This document shows positions 6,297 to 12,612 of a DNA stretch of 12,612 bases, in pieces. Source of the DNA: Acetatifactor sp. (GTDB taxonomy: Bacteria > Bacillota > Clostridia > Lachnospirales > Lachnospiraceae); the NCBI GenBank assembly GCA_016303085.1, contig JAEDMI010000052.1, forward strand, positions 1 through 12,612, in the 5' to 3' direction. The notes under the pieces were generated by a model. That model was not told the origin of the DNA. It searched no databases and worked only from the letters and a program-made list of their open reading frames with translations. Positions within the stretch are counted from its first letter, which is position 1, and every line of letters begins with the position of its first letter. Position numbers and translations under genes: made by a program.

Positions 6297-8075
6297 TTGG
6301 GAAGAGGAAATATTGAAGCGGCTTTTCCGTCGGGAAAATTCGATAGGTCGCTGTTAATTTCGGGCGGAAATCAGCAGATGTATGAGTTTATGGGGGAGAA
6401 TATATATCTGCCGCTCTATAAGATGGTTCAGGAGAAGGATGTGCCAAAATTGCAGGCAGCCGTCTCCTTTTGTGATGCACCGGAACATGCTTCGGCGGAA
6501 GAGTGCATTCATATTCAGAACAGTAAAGGCGGCTATGATACCTTTGTCCTCAATATCTGTAAATGTACAGATTTTGACGGGTATGAGATTGAACTGCACA
6601 ATGTGTCAGACGGCATCAGACAGCTGGAGAAACTGGACAGGAGCCTGGATATGTTGAAGGATTATGCGACAATTTCCGGTGGTATTCTTTTTTATTATTG
6701 TCCCTCCAACGGACATTTTCGTTTATTCTGGCAGAACTATGAGCAGAGAATAGATTTGGCGGATATGCCGTTGGACGAATGGGAGAAAAAAGTGATTCGT
6801 GAAGGACAGGTTACCGGGAAAGATTTGGTAATTTTTGAAAACTTCTGTAACTCTGTGCGCTCCACGGAATATGAGCAGACATATAGTCTTCAGGGAAGCT
6901 TTCTGACATGGGGAAAGAATACGGACAGTTACCGCGTAAAATTTATTCCCAGATTGTATGACGGACAAAAGACGGTAATCGGAATCTGGACGATTATGAA
7001 TGAGAAAACCGGTAATGTTGTAGAGGACTTCGTGGAAGGAAATTATCTGGATTCCATGACGAAGGTGATGAATAAGAAGGGCATTACCACGTATGCGGAG
7101 GCGGCTGTGGAATCGGGAGAGCAGCTGGCTCTGATTATGCTGGACATCGATAATTTTAAAAGTATTAACGATACCTATGGACATTTATTCGGAGACACGG
7201 TGATTGCCACTGTGGCGGATGTTATTAAGAAAGTAATCGGAGAGCACGGCGTTGTGGGCCGTGTGGGCGGCGATGAATTCCTGATTATCATGGATAATTA
7301 CGGCGATGAGCTGGGTCTGAGAAATTATTTGCGTAGTATCAAGGTAAATATCAATTCTCTCTTTTTGGAAAAGGTAGGGGGTAACAGATTGTCCTGTTCT
7401 ATCGGGGTATCCCGCTGTCCGTTGAATTCCGACAAGTTCAGGGAACTGTATGTGATTGCGGACAGAGCGCTTTATCTTGCCAAGGAAAAGGGAAAAAACT
7501 GTTACATCATTTATAAGGAAGAACTGCACGGAAAGCTTCGTATGACAGAGGAGGATTCTGACCTGAAGGAAATCAGGGAGGCGTTTTATTCGGAGAAGGA
7601 TATGTTTCAGCTGAATCAACGTCTGGCGGACATGGTGTTGCGGGGAAAAGAAGTCATGCCTGAGGTTTTGGAGCAGCTGGCAGTTATCCTGTTGGCACAA
7701 AGGGTTGTGGTTATCTGGGGAGAAAAGGAAAGAGAGATTATATGTGCATACCCGCTGTCTCTGATATGGACGGAATGCAGAGAGGATTTTTTTGAGAGTG
7801 AGAGTTTCCGGAAGCTTTTCCGTGACGACATGCTGGTAATTACAAATGTGCATACATTGGAGTACAGCATGCCGGAGGAATTTGAGGTATTCCGGAGAAA
7901 CGGCAGCGGCAGTGCCATGCAGCATTACCTGCGGAACAAAGAAGGTACAATTTGCGGATTTGTTTCCGTGGAAGTAAATCAAATCAGAAGATTTCCAAAG
8001 CTGGCGATACAGCTCTTTGAAAATATGTGTAAGATTATCAACGCAGTACTGTTGAGGGAGGATGGGGAAAGGTGA
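6297..8075 (+). CDS. cytoplasmic diguanylate cyclase, PAS-like - GGDEF - GAF-like
   Basis: The 592-residue protein has no membrane helix and is probably soluble. The N-terminal 240 residues include a PAS-like region (about 110-240). The GGDEF domain (about 250-402) shows the N-terminal DSMTKVMNKKG, LDIDNFKSINDTYGH and the active loop RVGGDEF (GGDEF 324-328), all residues needed for cyclic di-GMP synthesis. The RxxD inhibitory site is replaced by GEHG. A C-terminal region (about 430-590) resembles a GAF domain, an unusual position because sensor domains normally precede GGDEF. The start is TTG at 6297: GGAGG (6283-6287) lies nine bases upstream. The frame is open further upstream, to 5988, but that part is antisense to the other cyclase gene and crosses the promoter. 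The gene is divergent from the membrane cyclase. Its stop TGA abuts the small membrane protein start (ATG at 8076), suggesting coupled translation. Confidence 0.88.
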   Translation: MGRGNIEAAFPSGKFDRSLLISGGNQQMYEFMGENIYLPLYKMVQEKDVPKLQAAVSFCDAPEHASAEECIHIQNSKGGYDTFVLNICKCTDFDGYEIELHNVSDGIRQLEKLDRSLDMLKDYATISGGILFYYCPSNGHFRLFWQNYEQRIDLADMPLDEWEKKVIREGQVTGKDLVIFENFCNSVRSTEYEQTYSLQGSFLTWGKNTDSYRVKFIPRLYDGQKTVIGIWTIMNEKTGNVVEDFVEGNYLDSMTKVMNKKGITTYAEAAVESGEQLALIMLDIDNFKSINDTYGHLFGDTVIATVADVIKKVIGEHGVVGRVGGDEFLIIMDNYGDELGLRNYLRSIKVNINSLFLEKVGGNRLSCSIGVSRCPLNSDKFRELYVIADRALYLAKEKGKNCYIIYKEELHGKLRMTEEDSDLKEIREAFYSEKDMFQLNQRLADMVLRGKEVMPEVLEQLAVILLAQRVVVIWGEKEREIICAYPLSLIWTECREDFFESESFRKLFRDDMLVITNVHTLEYSMPEEFEVFRRNGSGSAMQHYLRNKEGTICGFVSVEVNQIRRFPKLAIQLFENMCKIINAVLLREDGER

Positions 8076-8219
8076 ATGAGGGAATCACCAAGCAGCAGTC
8101 CTCTTTGCCTTTCCCCGACGGGAGGAGAAAAGAAAAAAGGTATGTTTTACGGTATCCTGTCTGCAGTAGGGGGGGTACTGCTTGCGGTAGTGGGACTTAC
8201 GCTGTACCGTCCGCTGTAG
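8076..8219 (+). CDS. small single-helix membrane protein coupled to the cyclase gene
   Basis: An ATG directly after the cyclase TGA opens a 47-residue frame: a polar N-terminus, a basic patch (GEKKKG), then a membrane helix within MFYGILSAVGGVLLAVVGLTLY, ending RPL. The helix followed by a short basic tail looks like a real small membrane protein. Two alternatives exist. A GTG at 8072 overlaps the cyclase stop as GTGA and has GGGAGG ten bases upstream, giving a frame with KRRKEKR-like charge (DGRRKEKR) that leaves the helix frame at a run of six A (8133-8138); removing one A would join it to the helix. An internal ATG at 8142 would give the helix alone (25 residues) but lacks a well-spaced binding site. 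I am fairly sure about the helix frame and unsure about the start. Function unknown; the neighbour suggests a link to cyclic-di-GMP signalling. Confidence 0.45.
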   Translation: MRESPSSSPLCLSPTGGEKKKGMFYGILSAVGGVLLAVVGLTLYRPL

Positions 8220-8252
8220 GGTTTTTTGCTGAATTTGCTGACAAGAAAGCTC

Positions 8253-8282
8253 TTGACAACTAAAAATAGGCAGAGATATAAT
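8253..8282 (+). promoter_or_regulatory. consensus promoter of the T-box-ileS transcription unit
   Basis: TTGACA (8253-8258), an 18-base spacer and TATAAT (8277-8282) match both consensus hexamers perfectly. Transcription would begin near 8289, just before the T-box leader. Confidence 0.85.
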
Positions 8283-8289
8283 GACGAAA

Positions 8290-8575
8290 AGAGAAAAATG
8301 CGGTGACGAAGAGAGTAGTTGTCTCAGGAAAGTTTCAGCGAGCCGGTGAGGGTGCAAGACCGGTACAAGTAAGGAGACAATGAAAATCACTTCCGAGCAG
8401 TCAGGACAAAAGGAAAGGCAGTGCCCGGTACCGGTAGCCCTGAACGGTGTTCCCCCGTTATGGGAAGGCATATAACTCCGCAAAGGTGCGGAACGTATGA
8501 GTGTAACAGGTGGTGAAACGCAGGTAATGACAGACCTCGTCCTATTACGGGACGGGGTCTTCTTTTATTTTAAGA
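8290..8575 (+). ncRNA. T-box riboswitch leader, isoleucine specific
   Basis: The leader upstream of ileS has the ordered marks of a T-box RNA, which binds its cognate tRNA and continues transcription when that tRNA is uncharged. Seen are GAGAGTAG with the AGTA element (8314-8317), the Stem I distal region GCCGGTGAGGGTGCAAGACCGG (about 8340-8362), a specifier-loop segment GAAAATCACTTCCGAG with an ATC isoleucine codon at 8386-8388, a Stem III hairpin TCCGC/GCGGA (8477-8481/8488-8492), and the antiterminator 5' arm AGG-TGGTGAA-ACGC (8508-8521). The bulge TGGT can pair with the ACCA end of tRNA-Ile. AGG and ACG of this arm pair with CGTCCT (8538-8543), which is also part of the terminator. The downstream synthetase agrees with the isoleucine specifier. 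The bulge sequence differs from the common TGGNACC. Outer limits are approximate. Confidence 0.93.
8532..8570 (+). terminator. T-box regulated intrinsic terminator
   Basis: GACCTCGTCC (8533-8542) pairs with GGACGGGGTC (8550-8559), with one T-G pair and a seven-base loop, followed by a T-rich tract (8560-8570). The 5' arm shares bases 8538-8542 with the antiterminator, so the two structures exclude each other. Confidence 0.92.
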
Positions 8576-8588
8576 AAGGAAGGAAAGT

Positions 8589-11500
8589 ATGTACAAACAG
8601 GTTGACACGAATCTGAACTTTGTGGACCGTGAGAAAGCGGTGGAGAAGTTCTGGAAGGACAATGACATCTTCAGGAAGAGTATCGACAGCAGAAAGGAGG
8701 GGCCCACATACACCTTTTATGACGGCCCGCCCACGGCAAACGGAAAGCCTCATATCGGTCATGTGGAGACCCGTACCATCAAGGATATGATTCCCAGATA
8801 CCGCACCATGAAGGGCTGTATGGTGCCCAGAAAGGCGGGCTGGGATACACACGGATTGCCTGTTGAGCTGGAGGTGGAGAAACTTCTGGGGCTGGACGGC
8901 AAGGAACAGATTGAAGAATACGGTCTTGCTCCCTTTATTGATAAATGTAAGGAGAGTGTCTGGAAATATAAAGGCATGTGGGAGGATTTCTCCGCCACGG
9001 TGGGCTTCTGGGCGGATATGGATAATCCCTATGTCACCTACGATGACAATTTTATTGAATCTGAATGGTGGGCTCTGAAGACTATCTGGGATAAGGGACT
9101 GCTTTACAAGGGCTTTAAGATTGTTCCCTACTGCCCCCGCTGCGGTACTCCCCTGTCCAGTCACGAGGTGGCACAGGGCTATAAAGCCGTAAAGGAGCGT
9201 TCCGCCATTGTCAGATTTAAGTGTGTGGGCGAGGATGCTTACTTCCTGGCCTGGACTACAACTCCCTGGACTTTGCCCTCCAACGTTGCGCTCTGTGTAA
9301 ACCCGGAGGAGACGTACTGTAAGGTGAAGGCTGCTGACGGACGCACCTATTATATGGCACAGGCTCTGCTTGACACTGTTCTCGGCGGACTGGCAGAGGA
9401 GGGAAAGCCCGCATACGAGGTGCTGGAGACTTATCTGGGCAAGGATTTGGAATACAGAGAGTATGAGCCTCTGTTTACCTGTGCAGGTGAAGCTGCGGCA
9501 AAGCAGAAAAAGAAGGCGCACTTTGTAACCTGTGATAATTATGTCACAATGTCAGACGGTACAGGTATCGTACACATTGCTCCCGCTTTCGGTGAGGATG
9601 ACTCCCGTATCGGAAGAAACTATAATCTGCCTTTTGTACAGTTTGTGGACGGAAAGGGAGACCTGACGGAGGAGACTCCCTACGCGGGCAAGTTTGTGAA
9701 GGATGCGGACCCGGAGGTACTGAAGGATTTGGAGGCAGAGGGAAAATTGTTCGCTGCACCCAAGTTTGAGCATGATTATCCCTTCTGTTGGAGATGTGAT
9801 ACACCTCTGATTTACTATGCGAGAGAATCCTGGTTCATCAAGATGACTGCTGTTCGCGATGACCTGGTTCGCAACAATAAGACAATCAACTGGATTCCCG
9901 CTTCCATCGGAGAGGGACGTTTCGGCAACTGGCTGGAGAACATTCAGGACTGGGGTGTTTCCCGCAACCGTTACTGGGGTACTCCCTTGAATGTATGGGA
10001 GTGTGAGTGCGGACATCTCCACTCCGTGGGTAGCCGTGAGGAACTGTATACCTTAAGCGGCAACGAGGAGGCAAAGACGGTGGAACTGCACCGCCCTTAC
10101 ATCGATGCCATCACAATTCCCTGCCCTGAGTGCGGAAAAACCATGCATCGTGTGCCCGAGGTAATTGACTGTTGGTTTGACTCCGGTGCAATGCCTTTTG
10201 CACAGCATCATTATCCTTTTGAAAACAAGGAACTGTTTGAGCAACAGTTCCCCGCAAAGTTTATTTCCGAGGCGGTAGATCAGACCAGAGGCTGGTTCTA
10301 TTCCCTGCTTGCGGAGTCTACCCTGCTGTTCAACAAGGCACCTTACGAGAACGTTATCGTGCTGGGACATGTGCAGGATGAAAACGGACAGAAGATGAGT
10401 AAATCCAAGGGCAATGCGGTAGATCCCTTTGAGGCACTGCAGGAGTACGGCGCAGATGCTATCAGATGGTATTTTTACACCAGCTCCGCGCCCTGGCTGC
10501 CCAAGCGCTTCTCCGGTAAGGCTGTGATGGAGGGACAGCGCAAGTTCATGGGAACCCTGTGGAACACCTACGCATTTTTTGTTCTGTATGCCAACATTGA
10601 CAATTTTGATGCCACCAAATATCAGCTGGAATATGAGAAACTGCCGGTTATGGATAAGTGGCTTCTGTCCAGACTGAACACCGTGGTGGGCGAGGTGGAT
10701 GACAACCTTGACAAGTACCGCATTCCCGAGGCTGCAAAAGCATTGCAGGACTTTGTGGATGAGATGAGCAACTGGTATGTGCGCCGAAGCCGTGAGCGCT
10801 TCTGGGCAAAGGGCATGGAGCAGGACAAAATCAATGCTTATATGACTCTGTATACCGCTCTCGTGACTATCTCCAAGGCTGCTGCACCCATGATTCCCTT
10901 TATGACAGAGGATATCTATCAGAATCTGGTACGCAGCATTGACGCAAATGCCCCCGAGAGCATCCACCTCTGCGATTTCCCCGTTGTGGAGACTGCATAT
11001 ATAGACAAGAAACTGGAGGAAGACATGGAGGATGTTCTGGATGCGGTTGTCATGGGCCGTGCCTGCCGTAACGATGCAGCCATCAAGAACCGTCAGCCTA
11101 TCAGCAGAATGTACATCAAAGCGGATTTCAAACTGGATGACTTCTACACGGATATCATTGAGGACGAATTGAATGTCAAGGAGGTCATATTTACCGATGA
11201 TATAAGAGACTTTACCTCCTACACCTTTAAACCCCAGCTCCGTACGGTCGGCCCCAAGTATGGCAAGCAGCTGGGTGGAATCCAGAAGACACTGGCATCT
11301 TTGGACGGCAATGCCGCTATGGATGACCTGAATGTCAACGGAAAGCTGACCTTCGACGTGGACGGTGTCCCCGTGGAGCTTACCAGAGATGACCTTCTTA
11401 TCGATATGGCACAGAAGGAAGGCTATGTATCCCAGGAGGACAATAAGATGACGGTAGTCCTGGATACCAACCTGACGGAAGAGTTGATTGAGGAAGGCTT

Positions 11501-11744
11501 CGTCTATGAAATCATCAGTAAGATTCAGACTATGCGTAAGGACGCGGGCTTTGAGGTGATGGACCACATCAGAGTCTCCTTAAACGGCAACGAAAAGCTG
11601 GCGGCACTGGCTCAGAAGAATGCGGAGGCAATCAGCGGCAAGGTGCTGGCGGAAGAACTGACAAGCGGTAAGAACTTTGACGTGGTAAAGGAATGGAACG
11701 TAAACGGAGAAAAGGTAGTCATTGCTGTGGAGAAAATTGGCTGA
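8589..11744 (+). CDS. ileS: isoleucyl-tRNA synthetase, type 2 (eukaryote-like)
   Basis: This 1051-residue class I synthetase charges tRNA-Ile using ATP. The catalytic core shows PPTANGKPHIGHVE with HIGH at 55-58, GWDTHGLPVELEVE, and KMSKS at 602-606. The editing (CP1) insertion shows WTTTPWTLPSN (around 222-232) and GTGIVHIAPAFGEDD (around 325-338), so proofreading of mischarged valine is expected to be intact. Cysteine pairs occur at CPRC (182-185), CWRC, and CPEC followed by VIDCWFDSG. The length and patterns such as GWDTHGLPVE and RTIKDMIPRYRTMKG fit the IleRS2 group, which in general tolerates mupirocin. The C-terminus lacks the zinc-binding cysteines common in type 1 bacterial enzymes. 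The ATG at 8589 is preceded by AAGGAAGG. Expression is controlled by the T-box leader just upstream. A glycogen phosphorylase gene begins 16 bases beyond the stop. Confidence 0.97.
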   Translation: MYKQVDTNLNFVDREKAVEKFWKDNDIFRKSIDSRKEGPTYTFYDGPPTANGKPHIGHVETRTIKDMIPRYRTMKGCMVPRKAGWDTHGLPVELEVEKLLGLDGKEQIEEYGLAPFIDKCKESVWKYKGMWEDFSATVGFWADMDNPYVTYDDNFIESEWWALKTIWDKGLLYKGFKIVPYCPRCGTPLSSHEVAQGYKAVKERSAIVRFKCVGEDAYFLAWTTTPWTLPSNVALCVNPEETYCKVKAADGRTYYMAQALLDTVLGGLAEEGKPAYEVLETYLGKDLEYREYEPLFTCAGEAAAKQKKKAHFVTCDNYVTMSDGTGIVHIAPAFGEDDSRIGRNYNLPFVQFVDGKGDLTEETPYAGKFVKDADPEVLKDLEAEGKLFAAPKFEHDYPFCWRCDTPLIYYARESWFIKMTAVRDDLVRNNKTINWIPASIGEGRFGNWLENIQDWGVSRNRYWGTPLNVWECECGHLHSVGSREELYTLSGNEEAKTVELHRPYIDAITIPCPECGKTMHRVPEVIDCWFDSGAMPFAQHHYPFENKELFEQQFPAKFISEAVDQTRGWFYSLLAESTLLFNKAPYENVIVLGHVQDENGQKMSKSKGNAVDPFEALQEYGADAIRWYFYTSSAPWLPKRFSGKAVMEGQRKFMGTLWNTYAFFVLYANIDNFDATKYQLEYEKLPVMDKWLLSRLNTVVGEVDDNLDKYRIPEAAKALQDFVDEMSNWYVRRSRERFWAKGMEQDKINAYMTLYTALVTISKAAAPMIPFMTEDIYQNLVRSIDANAPESIHLCDFPVVETAYIDKKLEEDMEDVLDAVVMGRACRNDAAIKNRQPISRMYIKADFKLDDFYTDIIEDELNVKEVIFTDDIRDFTSYTFKPQLRTVGPKYGKQLGGIQKTLASLDGNAAMDDLNVNGKLTFDVDGVPVELTRDDLLIDMAQKEGYVSQEDNKMTVVLDTNLTEELIEEGFVYEIISKIQTMRKDAGFEVMDHIRVSLNGNEKLAALAQKNAEAISGKVLAEELTSGKNFDVVKEWNVNGEKVVIAVEKIG

Positions 11745-11760
11745 AAGGAAGAATGACAAC

Positions 11761-12612
11761 ATGAAGGGAACATTACAAAAAGCGGAAAAGCAGACAGAAA
11801 AGCCGAAATTCGACAAAGAGCTCTTTAAGAGAAGTGTAGTCTATAATGTGAAAACCCTGTATCGCAAAGATTTGGAGGAGGCCACACCCCAGCAGGTGTT
11901 CCAGGCTGTGTCCCTTGCAATCAAGGACCGGATAATGGACAACTGGATTGAAACCCAGAAAGCATATGAGAAACAGGACCCCAAAATGGTCTATTATATG
12001 TCCATGGAATTTCTGATGGGGCGTGCTCTGGGAAACAATATCATCAATTTGCAGGCTTATGCGCCCGTGAAGGAAGCGTTGGAGGAGCTGGGGCTTGATT
12101 TAAACATGGTGGAAGATCAGGAGCCTGACGCAGCGCTGGGAAACGGGGGCTTAGGACGGTTGGCAGCCTGCTTCCTGGATTCTCTGGCAACTCTGGGATA
12201 TCCTGCTTACGGCTGCGGTATCCGCTATCGTTACGGAATGTTTAAGCAACAGATTAAGGACGGTTATCAGGTGGAGGTGCCGGACAACTGGCTGGAGAAC
12301 GGCAATCCCTTTGAACTGCGCAGACCTGAGTATGCAAAGGTAGTAAAATTCGGCGGACACGTCTCCATATACAGCGACGAGTACGGACACAGCCATTTTG
12401 TACAGGAGGATTATCAGGCGGTGAGAGCCATTCCCTTTGATTTCCCCATTGTGGGCTATGGGAACGGCATTGTAAACACCCTGCGCATCTGGGATGCGGA
12501 GCCTGTGGAAGGCTTTCAGCTGGATTCCTTCGACAAGGGAGATTACCGCAAGGCGGTGGAACAGGAGAATCTGGCAAGGAATATCGTGGAGGTGCTTTAC
12601 CCCAACGATAAT
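11761..12612 (+). CDS. glgP: glycogen/starch phosphorylase, 5' part (runs off the window)
   Basis: An ATG at 11761, behind AAAGGAAG (11744-11751, nine bases before), opens a frame that stays open for 284 codons to the window edge. Glycogen phosphorylases release glucose 1-phosphate from alpha-1,4-glucans, with pyridoxal phosphate on a lysine near the C-terminus, which lies outside this window. Visible family marks are YYMSMEFLMGRALGNNIINL (about residues 80-99), AALGNGGLGRLAACFLDSLAT (about 124-144), GYPAYGCGIRYRYGMFKQ (about 147-164) and VPDNWLENGNPFE (about 173-185). Intact enzymes of the family are typically about 750-850 residues, so about a third is seen. The short gap after ileS and the absence of a visible terminator suggest cotranscription, so the Ile T-box may influence it. 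It could also have a promoter inside ileS. Confidence 0.93.
   Translation, partial: MKGTLQKAEKQTEKPKFDKELFKRSVVYNVKTLYRKDLEEATPQQVFQAVSLAIKDRIMDNWIETQKAYEKQDPKMVYYMSMEFLMGRALGNNIINLQAYAPVKEALEELGLDLNMVEDQEPDAALGNGGLGRLAACFLDSLATLGYPAYGCGIRYRYGMFKQQIKDGYQVEVPDNWLENGNPFELRRPEYAKVVKFGGHVSIYSDEYGHSHFVQEDYQAVRAIPFDFPIVGYGNGIVNTLRIWDAEPVEGFQLDSFDKGDYRKAVEQENLARNIVEVLYPNDN

Noticed and set aside
7185..7982. 265-codon minus-strand frame inside the second cyclase gene
   Set aside because: Antisense to a clear GGDEF gene; no family character and no start signal.
8165..8230. Possible terminator after the small membrane protein (GCGG/CCGC with a following T run)
   Set aside because: The stem is four or five pairs around a long loop, and the T run is separated from it by the stop codon region; too weak to call.
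10053..11567. Long 504-codon minus-strand frame inside ileS
   Set aside because: It is antisense to a conserved synthetase, has no recognisable domain and no supporting start signal; a shadow of the biased codon use of ileS. The same applies to the frame at 8565-9521.
1..12612. CRISPR arrays, tRNA genes, insertion sequences, cyclic-di-GMP riboswitches, defence genes
   Set aside because: I looked for direct repeats with spacers, cloverleaf ends, terminal inverted repeats and GEMM-like motifs near the signalling genes and saw none.

Overview
The window looks like chromosomal DNA from a spore-forming member of the Clostridia, most likely a Lachnospiraceae relative. The evidence is a SpoVT-type sporulation regulator, a T-box leader ahead of an isoleucyl-tRNA synthetase of the clostridial/eukaryote-like type, GGAGG-type ribosome binding sites, and the overall gene style. 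The organism is inferred from gene content, not from a database match.

Layout. Positions 1-945 are a decayed stretch: a short reading frame behind a good ribosome binding site, the C-terminal part of a PhoH-family ATPase lacking its P-loop, and a zinc-ribbon/membrane protein gene interrupted at a run of nine T. A strong hairpin terminator (948-993) closes a minus-strand gene for a 516-aa lipoprotein of unknown function (1014-2564). The intergenic region 2565-2845 carries a sigma-A-type promoter pointing left and a sigma-G-like promoter pointing right to spoVT (2846-3391). spoVT converges on a minus-strand pair, a membrane-bound diguanylate cyclase (6157-4880) followed after 31 bases by nicotinate phosphoribosyltransferase (4848-3394). 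The spoVT and phosphoribosyltransferase stop codons are only 2 bases apart.

A second diguanylate cyclase, predicted soluble and starting at a TTG codon (6297-8075), runs divergently from the first. Two promoter candidates lie back to back between them, with -35 boxes 6 bases apart. It is followed without a gap by a small one-helix membrane protein (about 8076-8219). Next come a consensus promoter (8253-8282) and an isoleucine T-box leader (about 8290-8575) controlling ileS (8589-11744), with a glycogen phosphorylase gene starting 16 bases after ileS and running off the window at 12612.

How the genes may work together. The centre is a small cyclic-di-GMP island: two divergent cyclases, both without the RxxD inhibitory site, one probably cotranscribed with an NAD-salvage enzyme and the other with a tiny membrane peptide. 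The right part is translation and carbon-storage housekeeping, where a T-box sensing uncharged tRNA-Ile may also affect glycogen breakdown. I found no CRISPR array, tRNA, rRNA, insertion sequence or defence system. Most of the window is ordinary; the least explained parts are the lipoprotein, the small membrane protein and the divergent cyclase pair.
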